Shown: positions 14,960-22,921, counted from the first letter of the stretch. The stretch: 24,336 bases of DNA from CALMUP01 sp035327305 (GCA_035327305.1 DAOLDL010000042.1:1-24336); one strand, 5' to 3'. Notes: generated by a model not told the origin, from the letters alone. Numbers and translations are program-made.

Positions 14960-16060
14960 ATGAAAATAGGCATCCCGAAAGAAATTAAAGTAAAAGAAAA
15001 CCGGGTGGCTTGCACACCTGCCGCCGCGCGTATGTTTACACAGGCCGGACACGACGTTTTCGTGGAAAACAATGCCGGTGAAGGCAGTGGTTTTTCCAAC
15101 GATCAATATATACAGGCTGGTGCGAAAATTGTTCCGACCGCCGCGGATGCCTGGGCCTGCCAGATGGTGATCAAAGTGAAGGAGCCGATCGCTTCCGAAT
15201 ACGGTTATCTGCGTAAGGACCTTTTGTTGTTCACCTATCTTCATCTTGCCGCTGACAAGCCGCTCACCGAGGCGTTGGCCAACAGCGGTACCGCCGGAGT
15301 CGCCTACGAAACCGTTCAAGTTGGTCGCCGGTTACCTTTATTGGAGCCGATGAGCGAAATCGCCGGGCGCATGAGTGCGCTGGTCGGGGCTTTTTATTTG
15401 AGTAAAGCACAGGGGGGTAAGGGTGTGCTGCTCGGGGGCGTTCCGGGCGTTTTGCCCGGCAACGTCCTTATTATTGGTGGTGGAACCTCGGGCATCAATG
15501 CCGGGCGTGTGGCGGCGGGCATTGGGGCGCAGGTAACCGTGCTGGAAGTCGATCTCCAGCAAATGCGCTTTCTTGACATCAGCCTGCACGGTACGGCCAA
15601 CACGCTGTATTCCAATGAACAAAATCTTCTCGATGCGCTCCCGCACGTCGATTTGCTGATCGGCGCGGTGCTGGTGCCCGGCGCCAAGGCCCCCAAGCTG
15701 ATTCGCCGCGAAATGTTGAAGGTGATGAAACCGGGCGCTGTGTTTGTCGATATAGCGATTGATCAAGGCGGTTGCGCCGAGACCTCGCGCCCGACTACCC
15801 ATGAGAACCCGATTTATTTTGAGGAAGATACGCTGCACTATTGCGTGGCTAATATGCCCGGCGCTTATTGCCGCACCGCAACCCAGGCCTTGACGAATGC
15901 CACCATTCCTTATGCGGTGAAGCTGGCAAATCTTGGACTGGAAAACGCGATGCGCCAGATGCCGGATCTCCGGCTGGGATTAAATACCTATCAGGGGCAT
16001 GTCGTGTATCAGGCTGTGGCGGATGCCCACGGCTTGCCGTATCAGGAAGCAAAGTTTTAG
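14960..16060 (+). CDS. ald: Alanine dehydrogenase
   Basis: The 366-residue protein has all alanine dehydrogenase landmarks: MKIGIPKEIK at the start, R15 and K74 (KVKEP) for pyruvate carboxylate and carbonyl binding, catalytic H95 (YLHLAAD), the NAD Rossmann loop GGGTSG (173-178) with D198 for the ribose, and D268 in IAIDQGG. Length and numbering fit the usual 360-375. Reaction: L-alanine + NAD+ + water to pyruvate + ammonia + NADH, in the cytoplasm. AAGGA lies a few bases before the ATG. Context: it follows the alanine-producing aminotransferase, so it likely regenerates the amino acceptor pyruvate and releases pyrimidine nitrogen as ammonia. A small oddity is Cys in place of the common Pro in the (A)(V/Y)PRT segment (AYCRTATQALTNAT). 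Confidence 0.96.
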   Translation: MKIGIPKEIKVKENRVACTPAAARMFTQAGHDVFVENNAGEGSGFSNDQYIQAGAKIVPTAADAWACQMVIKVKEPIASEYGYLRKDLLLFTYLHLAADKPLTEALANSGTAGVAYETVQVGRRLPLLEPMSEIAGRMSALVGAFYLSKAQGGKGVLLGGVPGVLPGNVLIIGGGTSGINAGRVAAGIGAQVTVLEVDLQQMRFLDISLHGTANTLYSNEQNLLDALPHVDLLIGAVLVPGAKAPKLIRREMLKVMKPGAVFVDIAIDQGGCAETSRPTTHENPIYFEEDTLHYCVANMPGAYCRTATQALTNATIPYAVKLANLGLENAMRQMPDLRLGLNTYQGHVVYQAVADAHGLPYQEAKF

Positions 16061-16101
16061 AAAATAAAGGTGCTCAATACGTCGGATTTTATAATTCGTA
16101 A

Positions 16102-16134
16102 TCGTAATCTCAATCTCAAAGAGCATGATTACGA
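16102..16134. repeat. AATCGTAATC-type intergenic inverted repeat
   Basis: TCGTAATC (16102-16109) and GATTACGA (16127-16134) form an 8-bp perfect stem around 17 nt. It is embedded in a low-complexity run of AATC/GATTA words (about 16090-16165) that fills most of the 160-bp gap between ald and preT. Such AATCGTAATC/GATTACGATTA runs look like a dispersed intergenic repeat. Just downstream, seven T residues (16200-16206) precede the preT Shine-Dalgarno GAGAGGA. Confidence 0.45.
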
Positions 16135-16220
16135 CCAGGATTAAGAGTATGACTATGAACATGAGTGGGAAGATGTCGCAGGGCGGGTTTATAAAAAGAT
16201 TTTTTTGAGAGGAAAATACT

Positions 16221-17675
16221 ATGACGTTAAAACCACGCATCTCGCCGGAAGTCGCCAGCAAAACCATGGCGGAAATAGAACCGAAGTATCGTCCGCAAGA
16301 GGCGAAGGTGGAGGCCGATCGATGTCTCTATTGCTTTGATGCCCCCTGCATCATGGCGTGTCCGACCGGAATTGATATTCCGGGATTCATCAAAAAAATT
16401 TCCGCGGGCAATCTTACCGGCTCCGCGCGCGTAATTCTTGAATCCAACATTCTTGGTGCAAGTTGCGCGCGTGTGTGTCCGACGTCGGTGTTATGCGAGG
16501 GCGCCTGTGTTCTGCTTGATCGCGATGAAAAGCCGATCAAGATCGGTCGGCTTCAGCGTTATGCCACGGATCATGTTCTGGACAACAACATCGATGTTTT
16601 CAAAAACAAGCCCCGCCCGAACGGGCGCAAGGTCGCACTGATTGGCGGTGGCCCCGCCAGTCTGGGATGCGCGGCGGAGTTGGCGCGCCTTGGTTATCAA
16701 ACCGTGATTTTCGAGAAAAAACCCGAAGCCGGCGGACTCAACACATACGGAATTGCTTATTACAAGCTGACGCCGGAGACAAGTCTGCGTGAAATTGACC
16801 TGGTGAAGAGTCTGGGTGTGGAAATTCGCACCGGCGTTGAAGTCGGTAAAGACATCGCCATGGAAAAGATTCTCGATGAATTTGACGCCGTGTTTCTGGG
16901 TGTCGGTCTCGGGCATACCTATCGTCTGGATGTTCCGGGTGAAGACAAGGAAGGCGTGGTTGAGGCGCTGGAATTTATCGAGTGGTTGCACACCCGCCCG
17001 CTTCACCAGGTTCCGGTTGGCGAACGGGTGGCGGTTATTGGTTGCGGAAATACCGCCATCGATGCCGTCACGCAAGCCAAACGTCTGGGCGCGAAAGAGG
17101 CCGTCATTATTTACCGTCGCGGCGAGGAAGACATGCCCGCGTATGAATACGAATATGAAATTGCCAAGAAAGACGGGTGCGGCTTCATGTTTCACACCGC
17201 TCCGGTGGAAGTTCTCGGCAACGGCGCGGTGACCGGTCTCAAGCTGGTCAGAACAAAAAACAATGCGCAAGGTAAAGCCGAGGTTGTTCCCGGCTCGGAG
17301 TTCGAGGAGCCGTTTGACATGGTGATCAAGGCCCTGGGCCAGGAGAAGCAGGTCAATTTGCTCAAACGGCTTGTTCCCGATCTGGCGCTCGATAAATCCG
17401 GCCGCATCCAAAACGATGCCAAGACCGGTCAGACCAATGTGGAAAAAGTTTTTGCCGGCGGAGATGCCCGCAATGGCGGCAAGGAAGTGGTTAACGCAGT
17501 TGCGGAAGGTAAAAAAGCCGCACGCGGAATACACGCATGGCTGAATGGACAGGAAGTCGATGGTCCGGTCCAGGCCAGTCGACTGGGTTGCAAGGATGGA
17601 GTTACAGGGTCAGGTTTTGTCAATCCGGCTCGCGTTCCCGAATTGGAAGCGGCATACTACGCAAAGAACAAATAA
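16221..17675 (+). CDS. preT: NAD(P)-dependent dihydropyrimidine dehydrogenase, subunit PreT
   Basis: The 484-residue flavoprotein has an N-terminal iron-sulfur domain with eight Cys (C35, C38, C43, C47, C82, C86, C92, C96), plus Q112 in KIGRLQRYA. By spacing, Q112 matches the rare Gln ligand (Q156) of a 4Fe-4S cluster in mammalian dihydropyrimidine dehydrogenase. The FAD site IGGGPASLGC (141-150), the pyridine-nucleotide site VIGCGNTAIDA (272-282) and the C-terminal FAD segment VFAGGDARNGGKEVVNAV follow. Role: takes electrons from NAD(P)H via FAD and Fe-S clusters and passes them to PreA, which reduces uracil and thymine. It is longer than Escherichia coli PreT (about 410), with a roughly 35-residue tail after the flavin domain. 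GAGAGGA precedes the start. The stop codon is 11 bp before preA, implying coupled synthesis. Confidence 0.94.
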   Translation: MTLKPRISPEVASKTMAEIEPKYRPQEAKVEADRCLYCFDAPCIMACPTGIDIPGFIKKISAGNLTGSARVILESNILGASCARVCPTSVLCEGACVLLDRDEKPIKIGRLQRYATDHVLDNNIDVFKNKPRPNGRKVALIGGGPASLGCAAELARLGYQTVIFEKKPEAGGLNTYGIAYYKLTPETSLREIDLVKSLGVEIRTGVEVGKDIAMEKILDEFDAVFLGVGLGHTYRLDVPGEDKEGVVEALEFIEWLHTRPLHQVPVGERVAVIGCGNTAIDAVTQAKRLGAKEAVIIYRRGEEDMPAYEYEYEIAKKDGCGFMFHTAPVEVLGNGAVTGLKLVRTKNNAQGKAEVVPGSEFEEPFDMVIKALGQEKQVNLLKRLVPDLALDKSGRIQNDAKTGQTNVEKVFAGGDARNGGKEVVNAVAEGKKAARGIHAWLNGQEVDGPVQASRLGCKDGVTGSGFVNPARVPELEAAYYAKNK

Positions 17676-17686
17676 CGAGGTGCACC

Positions 17687-18997
17687 ATGGCTGATTTATC
17701 GATCAATCTAGCAGGAATCAAATCACCAAATCCGTTCTGGGTGGCCTCGGCTCCGCCCGCCAATACGGCTTACCAATGTCACCGCGCGTTCGAGGCGGGG
17801 TGGGGTGGTGTCGTGTGGAAAACCATTGGTGATCCGATCGTCAATGTAAGCTCCCGTTATTCCGCCATGGATATCAATGGAAGTCGAATGGTCGGATTCA
17901 ATAACATAGAATTAATCAGCGACCGCGCTCCCGAAACCAATTTCCGGGAAATCGCGGAATGCAAAAAACGCTGGCCGAATCATGCCGTCATAGCATCGTT
18001 GATGACCGACACCAGGGAAAACTGGCACGACTACATGAAGCGTTCTCTTGATTGCGGGGCGGATGGCGTCGAGTTGAATTTCGGTTGTCCGCACGGAATG
18101 TGTGAGCGCGGCATGGGATCGGCGGTTGGTCAGAATCCCGATGTTATTGAAGCCATTGTCGGCTGGGTCATGGAAGTAGCCGAGATTCCGGTCATCGTGA
18201 AACTTACGCCGAATATCACCAATATCACGCATTCCGCGCGCGCCGCCAAACGAGCCGGTGCCGATGCGATCTCGTTGATCAATACGATCAACAGCATCAC
18301 GCAGGTCGATCTTGACCGCATGTGTCCGGAGCCGTATGTGGCTGGATACAGCACCCACGGCGGGTATTGCGGTCCGGCGGTAAAGCCTATCGCATTGAAC
18401 ATGCTTCAGGAATGCGCCGCCGATCCTCAAGTGAATCTTCCGATCTCCGGTATTGGTGGCATCAGCAATTGGAAAGATGCCGCGGAATTCATCGCATTGG
18501 GTTCCACCAGTGTCCAGGTTTGCACGGCGATTATGCATTACGGATTTCGGATCGTGGAAGACATGATCGACGGCCTGAATGATTTTCTGGACCGCAAGGG
18601 ATATGCTTCGGTCAATGAATTGCGCGGCAAAGCCGTGAAATCCGTTGATAAATGGGAAGTGTTGAATCTCAACTACAAGCGCATTGCCGACATCAATTAT
18701 GACAAGTGCGTTGGCTGTAACTTGTGCTACATCGCGTGCGAGGACGGCGCTCATCAGGCCATCGACCTGATTTCGCCCGATGGCTACGGGCTTGGTCCGG
18801 GACGGCTTCCCGGCAAGAAGCTTCCCAAGGTTAATGTCGATCATTGCGTGGGATGCAACTTGTGTTCGCTGGTCTGTCCGGTTGAGAATTGTATCACGAT
18901 GGTGGATGTCGAAACCGACAAAGCTCCGATGTCCTGGAAGGATTATCAGGCGAAATTGGCAAGTGGTGAAATGGAGCGCATACCCGCGCATCCGTAA
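17687..18997 (+). CDS. preA: NAD(P)-dependent dihydropyrimidine dehydrogenase, subunit PreA
   Basis: The 436-residue protein starts at ATG 17687, which has GAGGTG just upstream and begins MADLSINLAG; an in-frame extension to 17537 overlaps preT and is not protein-like. Residues 1-310 form a dihydroorotate-dehydrogenase-like FMN barrel with NFGCPHGMCERGMGSAVGQ (131-149), KLTPNITNI, SLINTINSIT, GGYCGPAVKP and GIGGISNW. A ferredoxin-like C terminus has two 4Fe-4S motifs: C341, C344, C347, C351 and C387, C390, C393, C397. Role: uracil or thymine plus electrons from PreT to 5,6-dihydrouracil or dihydrothymine. Oddity: the place of the catalytic Cys of mammalian DPD (LACGQ) holds V147 (SAVGQ); my recollection is that other bacterial PreA share this. 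C139 lies in the same loop. Confidence 0.95.
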   Translation: MADLSINLAGIKSPNPFWVASAPPANTAYQCHRAFEAGWGGVVWKTIGDPIVNVSSRYSAMDINGSRMVGFNNIELISDRAPETNFREIAECKKRWPNHAVIASLMTDTRENWHDYMKRSLDCGADGVELNFGCPHGMCERGMGSAVGQNPDVIEAIVGWVMEVAEIPVIVKLTPNITNITHSARAAKRAGADAISLINTINSITQVDLDRMCPEPYVAGYSTHGGYCGPAVKPIALNMLQECAADPQVNLPISGIGGISNWKDAAEFIALGSTSVQVCTAIMHYGFRIVEDMIDGLNDFLDRKGYASVNELRGKAVKSVDKWEVLNLNYKRIADINYDKCVGCNLCYIACEDGAHQAIDLISPDGYGLGPGRLPGKKLPKVNVDHCVGCNLCSLVCPVENCITMVDVETDKAPMSWKDYQAKLASGEMERIPAHP

Positions 18998-19042
18998 TTA
19001 CGCATAGTGGAAAAATTGAAATTTAATAAGTAAGGAAAATCA

Positions 19043-20551
19043 ATGAGCACAACAACTCTGCATCCCGTGCCTGTTTTTATCGGCGGCGAGTGGCATGTAC
19101 CCCAAACCGCAACAACAACCCCGGTGTACAACCCGTCCATCGGCGAAATCATCGCCGAAACTCCGATGTGTGGCGGAGATATTGTTGACCAGGCGGTTCA
19201 AGCCGCGCAAAAAGCATTCTACGACTGGTCCGAGACGCCGCCGGTTGAGCGTGCCCGTGTTCTGTTTCGATACAAAATGCTTTTGGAGGAGCATTTTGAG
19301 GAGTTGGCGCGAAGCGTTTCCCGCGAGCACGGCAAAAACATTATCGAAGCCCGCGGCGATGTGCGTCGCGGCGTGGAAGTTGTCGAGTATGCCTGCGCCG
19401 TTCCCGAATTGCTGAAAGGCGAGATCCTGCCCAATATCGCCCGCGGCATCGATTGTGAAGTCGTGCGGTATCCTCATGGCGTCGTGGTGGGAATCTGCCC
19501 CTACAATTTTCCCGCGCTAGTGCCCATGTGGATGTTCCCGCTCGCCATTGCCTGCGGAAACACCTTCATTCTCAAGCCCAGCGAAAAGGTGCCGCTGACC
19601 GGAATCCGTCTCATTGAATTGTTGCAACAGGCCGGACTTCCGCCTGGTGTGTTGAACATTGTTCACGGCGGCAAGGAGTGTGTGGATGCATTGTTGAAGC
19701 ATCCGATGATCAAGGCGATTTCGTTTGTCGGTTCCTCGCCCATCGCCAAGTATATTTACGAGACGGGCATTCAGCACGGCAAAAAAGTGCAGGCGGCGGG
19801 TGGCGCCAAGAATTACGTGTTTGTTCTGCCTGATGCCGACTTCAACAACTCGGTTACGGGTCTTGTGGATTCCGCGTTTGGTTGCGCCGGACAACGGTGC
19901 ATGGCCGGATCGACCGCGGTAACCATCGGCAAGGCGCACGACCAATTGGTCAAGCCCTTGTCCGAAGCTGTGCGTAACATCAAGGTCGGGCCGACCGATC
20001 GTGATGTCCCGAACAATCTTGGCGCGGTAATTTCGCCCCAGCATCTGGAAAAGGTGAAGGGTCTGATCGCCACCGGTGAAAAGGAAGGCGCAAAAGTCGT
20101 GGTGGACGGACGAGGCGTGAAAGTTGCCGAAGCTCCGAAAGGTTTTTATCTCGGTCCGACCATTGTCGATTCCGTAAGTCCGGGGATGCACATCGCCCGC
20201 GAGGAGGTTTTCGGTCCGGTTTTGAATGTCATGAGTTTTGAAGATCTCGATTCCGCGATCGAAATGGCCAATCAAACGCCGTTTGGAAACGGCGCATGCA
20301 TTTATACGCAATCGGGCAAGGCCGCCCGCGAGTTCAAACACCGGATCAAGGCCGGCATGGTGGGAATCAACGTCGGCGTTCCCGCGCCGATGGCGCCATT
20401 TCCATTCGCCGGGTGGGACTATTCGTTTTTCGGGGAGCTTCACATGCAGGGTCGCGAAGGCGTGATGTTCTACACGCGGGCCAAGGTAACCACCACGCGC
20501 TGGTTCCGTCACGGCGAAGGCGACATCTGGCACAAGGAAGACAAGAAGTAA
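19043..20551 (+). CDS. mmsA: CoA-acylating methylmalonate-semialdehyde dehydrogenase
   Basis: The 502-residue aldehyde dehydrogenase is of the MmsA type: PYNFPALVPMWMFPLA (153-168) with the oxyanion Asn N155, FVGSSPIAKYIYETG (228-242), GGAKNYVFVLPDAD, and nucleophile C286 preceded by Arg (GQRCM), typical of this CoA-dependent branch. The usual general-base Glu segment of ordinary aldehyde dehydrogenases is replaced by QAAGGAKN, as in MmsA. Reaction: methylmalonate semialdehyde + CoA + NAD+ to propionyl-CoA + bicarbonate + NADH; malonate semialdehyde similarly gives acetyl-CoA. Context: it receives the keto product of the AGXT2-like transaminase and delivers propionyl-CoA to PrpC. AAGGA lies 7-8 nt before the ATG. 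MmsA also serves valine and inositol breakdown, but no such genes are near. Confidence 0.94.
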   Translation: MSTTTLHPVPVFIGGEWHVPQTATTTPVYNPSIGEIIAETPMCGGDIVDQAVQAAQKAFYDWSETPPVERARVLFRYKMLLEEHFEELARSVSREHGKNIIEARGDVRRGVEVVEYACAVPELLKGEILPNIARGIDCEVVRYPHGVVVGICPYNFPALVPMWMFPLAIACGNTFILKPSEKVPLTGIRLIELLQQAGLPPGVLNIVHGGKECVDALLKHPMIKAISFVGSSPIAKYIYETGIQHGKKVQAAGGAKNYVFVLPDADFNNSVTGLVDSAFGCAGQRCMAGSTAVTIGKAHDQLVKPLSEAVRNIKVGPTDRDVPNNLGAVISPQHLEKVKGLIATGEKEGAKVVVDGRGVKVAEAPKGFYLGPTIVDSVSPGMHIAREEVFGPVLNVMSFEDLDSAIEMANQTPFGNGACIYTQSGKAAREFKHRIKAGMVGINVGVPAPMAPFPFAGWDYSFFGELHMQGREGVMFYTRAKVTTTRWFRHGEGDIWHKEDKK

Positions 20552-20610
20552 TATTGATGAACATGCCGGACGCCGATTTTATGGCGTAACCACAATAACG
20601 GGAGCAAGCT

Positions 20611-21993
20611 ATGAGTCTGCTTATCAAAAACGGTGAAATTGTAACCTCGGAAACCCGCTATAAGGCGGATGTTTATGTCGAGAAGGACACCATAACACAG
20701 ATCGGCAAAAACCTCGAGGCTCCCAAAGGCGCAACGGTAGTCGATGCCAAGGGCAAATACGTTTTTCCGGGATTCATTGACCCTCATGTCCACATTTATC
20801 TTCCGTTCATGGGGACGTTTGCCAAGGACGATTATGCGTCGGCGAGCGAAGCGGCGTTGGTGGGCGGAACTACCACGCTGATCGAAATGTGCTGTCCTTC
20901 ACGAACCGACGATCCGATGAAGTCGTATGAGTTGTGGAGGGGAAAGGCTGAAGGTCTTAGCGCGTGTGACTTTACGTTTCACATGGGGGTGTCCCGTTAC
21001 GATAAAAAGACCGCAGATCAACTGAAGAAAATCGTTGAGGACGGCATCAGCAGTTTCAAAGTGTTTCTCGCCTACAAAGGCTTCTTTGGCGTCACCGATG
21101 ATGAATTGTACAACACATTAAAGTTGGCGAAATCCCTGGGTGTGATCACCACCGCGCATTGTGAAAACCCGGAGTTGATCAGCGCCATGCAGGCGCAATT
21201 GCTGGCTGAAGGCAAAACCGATCCGAAATGGCACTACTACAGCCGCCCGCCGGAAGTGGAGGCGGAGGGTGTGCATCACCTTATGACTTTTGCCAAGATG
21301 CTGGACGCAAGTGTTTACATTGTTCACACCAGTTGTGAAGAGGCGGTCAAGAAGGCGTTGGACGCGCGCGCTCGCGGCGTGAAGGTGTGGATTGAAACGT
21401 TGATCCAATATCTGGTCACCGACATGACCTATGCCGAATTGCCCGACTTCGAAGGTTCCAAGTATGTGATGTCGCCGCCTTTGCGACTGAAAAAGAACCA
21501 ACCCTATTTGTGGAATGGACTGCAACAGGGACTTATCAACACGCTGGCGACCGACCATGCGCCGTTTGATTTCAAGGGGCAAAAAGAAATGGGGCGTGAT
21601 GACTTCACGAAGATACCCAACGGCATTCCTTCGCTGGAGGATCGTGTAAACCTGTTGTACACCCACGGCGTCGCCGAAGGGCGACTTGACCTTCACCGGT
21701 TTGTCGATGTCGCCAGCACGGCCACCGCAAAAGTATTCGGTTTGTATCCGCGCAAGGGAACGGTTGCGGTCGGGGCGGATGCCGATCTGGTCGTATATGA
21801 TCCGAATTACAAAGGCGTAATATCCGCCAAAACTCATCACATGAATATCGATTACAGCGCCTTCGAGGGATGGAAAATTTGCGGACGGCCTGAATACGTC
21901 ACAGTGCGCGGGCAACTTGCGGTCAAGGAAGGAAAGTATTGCGGACGAAAAGGACGCGGTAAATTCCTCAAACGGGAACCCGGGCACTTTTAA
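20611..21993 (+). CDS. hydA: Dihydropyrimidinase (hydantoinase family)
   Basis: The 460-residue cyclic amidohydrolase has the binuclear-metal set: H59 and H61 (DPHVH), K150 in SSFKVFLAYKG (expected to be carbamylated), H183 (TAHCEN), H239 (YIVHTS) and D315 (LATDHAPF). NGIPSLEDRVNLLYTHGV is the substrate-backbone loop of the dihydropyrimidinase/hydantoinase group, not of dihydroorotase or allantoinase. Reaction: dihydrouracil or dihydrothymine + water to N-carbamoyl-beta-alanine or N-carbamoyl-3-aminoisobutyrate. GGGAG precedes the ATG. It acts directly after PreTA; the next enzyme, beta-ureidopropionase, is not present in this window. A D-hydantoinase activity on 5-substituted hydantoins is common in the family and cannot be excluded. 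Confidence 0.93.
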   Translation: MSLLIKNGEIVTSETRYKADVYVEKDTITQIGKNLEAPKGATVVDAKGKYVFPGFIDPHVHIYLPFMGTFAKDDYASASEAALVGGTTTLIEMCCPSRTDDPMKSYELWRGKAEGLSACDFTFHMGVSRYDKKTADQLKKIVEDGISSFKVFLAYKGFFGVTDDELYNTLKLAKSLGVITTAHCENPELISAMQAQLLAEGKTDPKWHYYSRPPEVEAEGVHHLMTFAKMLDASVYIVHTSCEEAVKKALDARARGVKVWIETLIQYLVTDMTYAELPDFEGSKYVMSPPLRLKKNQPYLWNGLQQGLINTLATDHAPFDFKGQKEMGRDDFTKIPNGIPSLEDRVNLLYTHGVAEGRLDLHRFVDVASTATAKVFGLYPRKGTVAVGADADLVVYDPNYKGVISAKTHHMNIDYSAFEGWKICGRPEYVTVRGQLAVKEGKYCGRKGRGKFLKREPGHF

Positions 21994-22008
21994 TTGCCAC
22001 ACAGGCAA
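21994..22008 (+). promoter_or_regulatory. Hairpin in place of a ribosome-binding site before prpB
   Basis: Directly after the hydA stop codon, TTGCC (21994-21998) and GGCAA (22004-22008) form a 5-bp stem with an ACACA loop, followed by CTATTTTT and the prpB ATG. The 23-nt gap contains no Shine-Dalgarno sequence. The element could be a weak attenuator or an RNA-processing site. Alternatively, prpB may be translated through the U-rich leader and re-initiation after hydA. Confidence 0.4.
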
Positions 22009-22016
22009 CTATTTTT

Positions 22017-22886
22017 ATGACCAAGGGGCAAAATTTCAGAGACGCGCTTGCGCGTGAAAAGCCATTGAGGATTGTCGGCGCCATCAATGCTTTTTGCGCA
22101 CGACAAGCCGAGCGGGCCGGGTTTCATGCTTTGTATGTCTCGGGCGCCGGCGTTGCCAATTCTTCATTTGGGTTGCCCGATCTCGGGTTTACCACGCTGG
22201 ACCAGGTGGCTGAAGACGTCCGGCGAATTGCGGGCGCCACAACATTGCCCTTGCTCGTCGACATCGATACCGGCTGGGAAGAGGACCTTTTCACGGGACG
22301 CACCATGCGCGTCATGCACGAGGCGGGCGCCGCGGCGGTGCACATGGAAGACCAGGTCAGCATGAAACGTTGCGGGCATCGGCCCGGCAAGGCTCTTGTT
22401 TCGACCGGTGAAATGGTTGATCGTGTCAAGGCGGCGGTGCAAAGCAAACCCGATCCGGCAATGGTGCTTATGGCCCGCACGGATGCGGCGGCGGTTGAGG
22501 GTCTCGCGGCGGCGATTGAGCGTGCGACGGCCTATATGGATGCCGGAGCCGACATGATTTTTGCCGAAGCGCTTACGTCGCTGGACGAATACCGGCAGTT
22601 TACCCGCGAAGTGAAAGTCCCGGTGCTGGCCAATATTACAGAGTTTGGAAAAACGCCGATGTATTCTGTCCAGGAATTGGAAAATGCGGGAATTGCCATG
22701 GCGCTTTATCCATTGTCCGCGTTCCGTGCGATGAGCGCGGCGGCACGCGATGTATACGCGGCCATACGTCGCGATGGATCGCAAAAAGCAGTTGTGGACC
22801 GCATGCAGACACGCGTGGAATTGTACGACGTTTTGAATTACGCGGAGTATGAAAAAAGAGCCGATGAGGCATTGCGGACCAAATAG
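22017..22886 (+). CDS. prpB: Methylisocitrate lyase
   Basis: The 289-residue protein belongs to the isocitrate lyase/PEP mutase family. It carries LYVSGAGVANSSFGLPDLGF (39-58), metal-binding VDIDTGW (D82, D84), and MEDQVSMKRCGHRPGK with catalytic C119 in the KRCGHR signature of PrpB. ARTDAAAVEG, NITEFGKTPM and ALYPLSAFRAM, all typical of PrpB rather than isocitrate lyase, follow. Length matches the usual 290-300. Reaction: 2-methylisocitrate to succinate + pyruvate, the last step of the methylcitrate cycle. It lies 23 bp after hydA with no Shine-Dalgarno sequence, and 65 bp before prpC. Its place inside a pyrimidine operon indicates disposal of propionyl-CoA from thymine. Confidence 0.95.
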   Translation: MTKGQNFRDALAREKPLRIVGAINAFCARQAERAGFHALYVSGAGVANSSFGLPDLGFTTLDQVAEDVRRIAGATTLPLLVDIDTGWEEDLFTGRTMRVMHEAGAAAVHMEDQVSMKRCGHRPGKALVSTGEMVDRVKAAVQSKPDPAMVLMARTDAAAVEGLAAAIERATAYMDAGADMIFAEALTSLDEYRQFTREVKVPVLANITEFGKTPMYSVQELENAGIAMALYPLSAFRAMSAAARDVYAAIRRDGSQKAVVDRMQTRVELYDVLNYAEYEKRADEALRTK

Positions 22887-22906
22887 TTTTCTTGTCGATG
22901 TAGTAA

Positions 22907-22921
22907 CCGCTCCGTGAGCGG
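22907..22921. repeat. Small hairpin element in the prpB-prpC gap
   Basis: CCGCT-CCGTG-AGCGG, a 5-bp perfect stem with a 5-nt loop, preceded by TCGATGTAGTAA. It occupies the middle of the 65-bp gap before prpC, upstream of its strong AAGGAG site. There is no T-tract, so it is not a terminator. It resembles a short dispersed intergenic hairpin or an mRNA processing site. Confidence 0.35.

Noticed and set aside
17537..17686. Upstream extension of preA overlapping the end of preT
   Set aside because: The 50 extra codons overlap conserved preT coding sequence in another frame; ATG 17687 has a good ribosome-binding site and the family-typical start.
16491..20533. Long minus-strand open frames across preT, preA and mmsA (e.g. 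16491-17534, 17912-18991, 19517-20533)
   Set aside because: All are shadows of GC-rich plus-strand genes with clear motifs; the antisense products are His/Arg/Gly-rich without recognisable domains or ribosome-binding sites.
20557..20589. Ten-codon mini-frame (MNMPDADFMA) between mmsA and hydA
   Set aside because: No ribosome-binding site and no regulatory codon pattern; probably chance, at best a weak re-initiation site.
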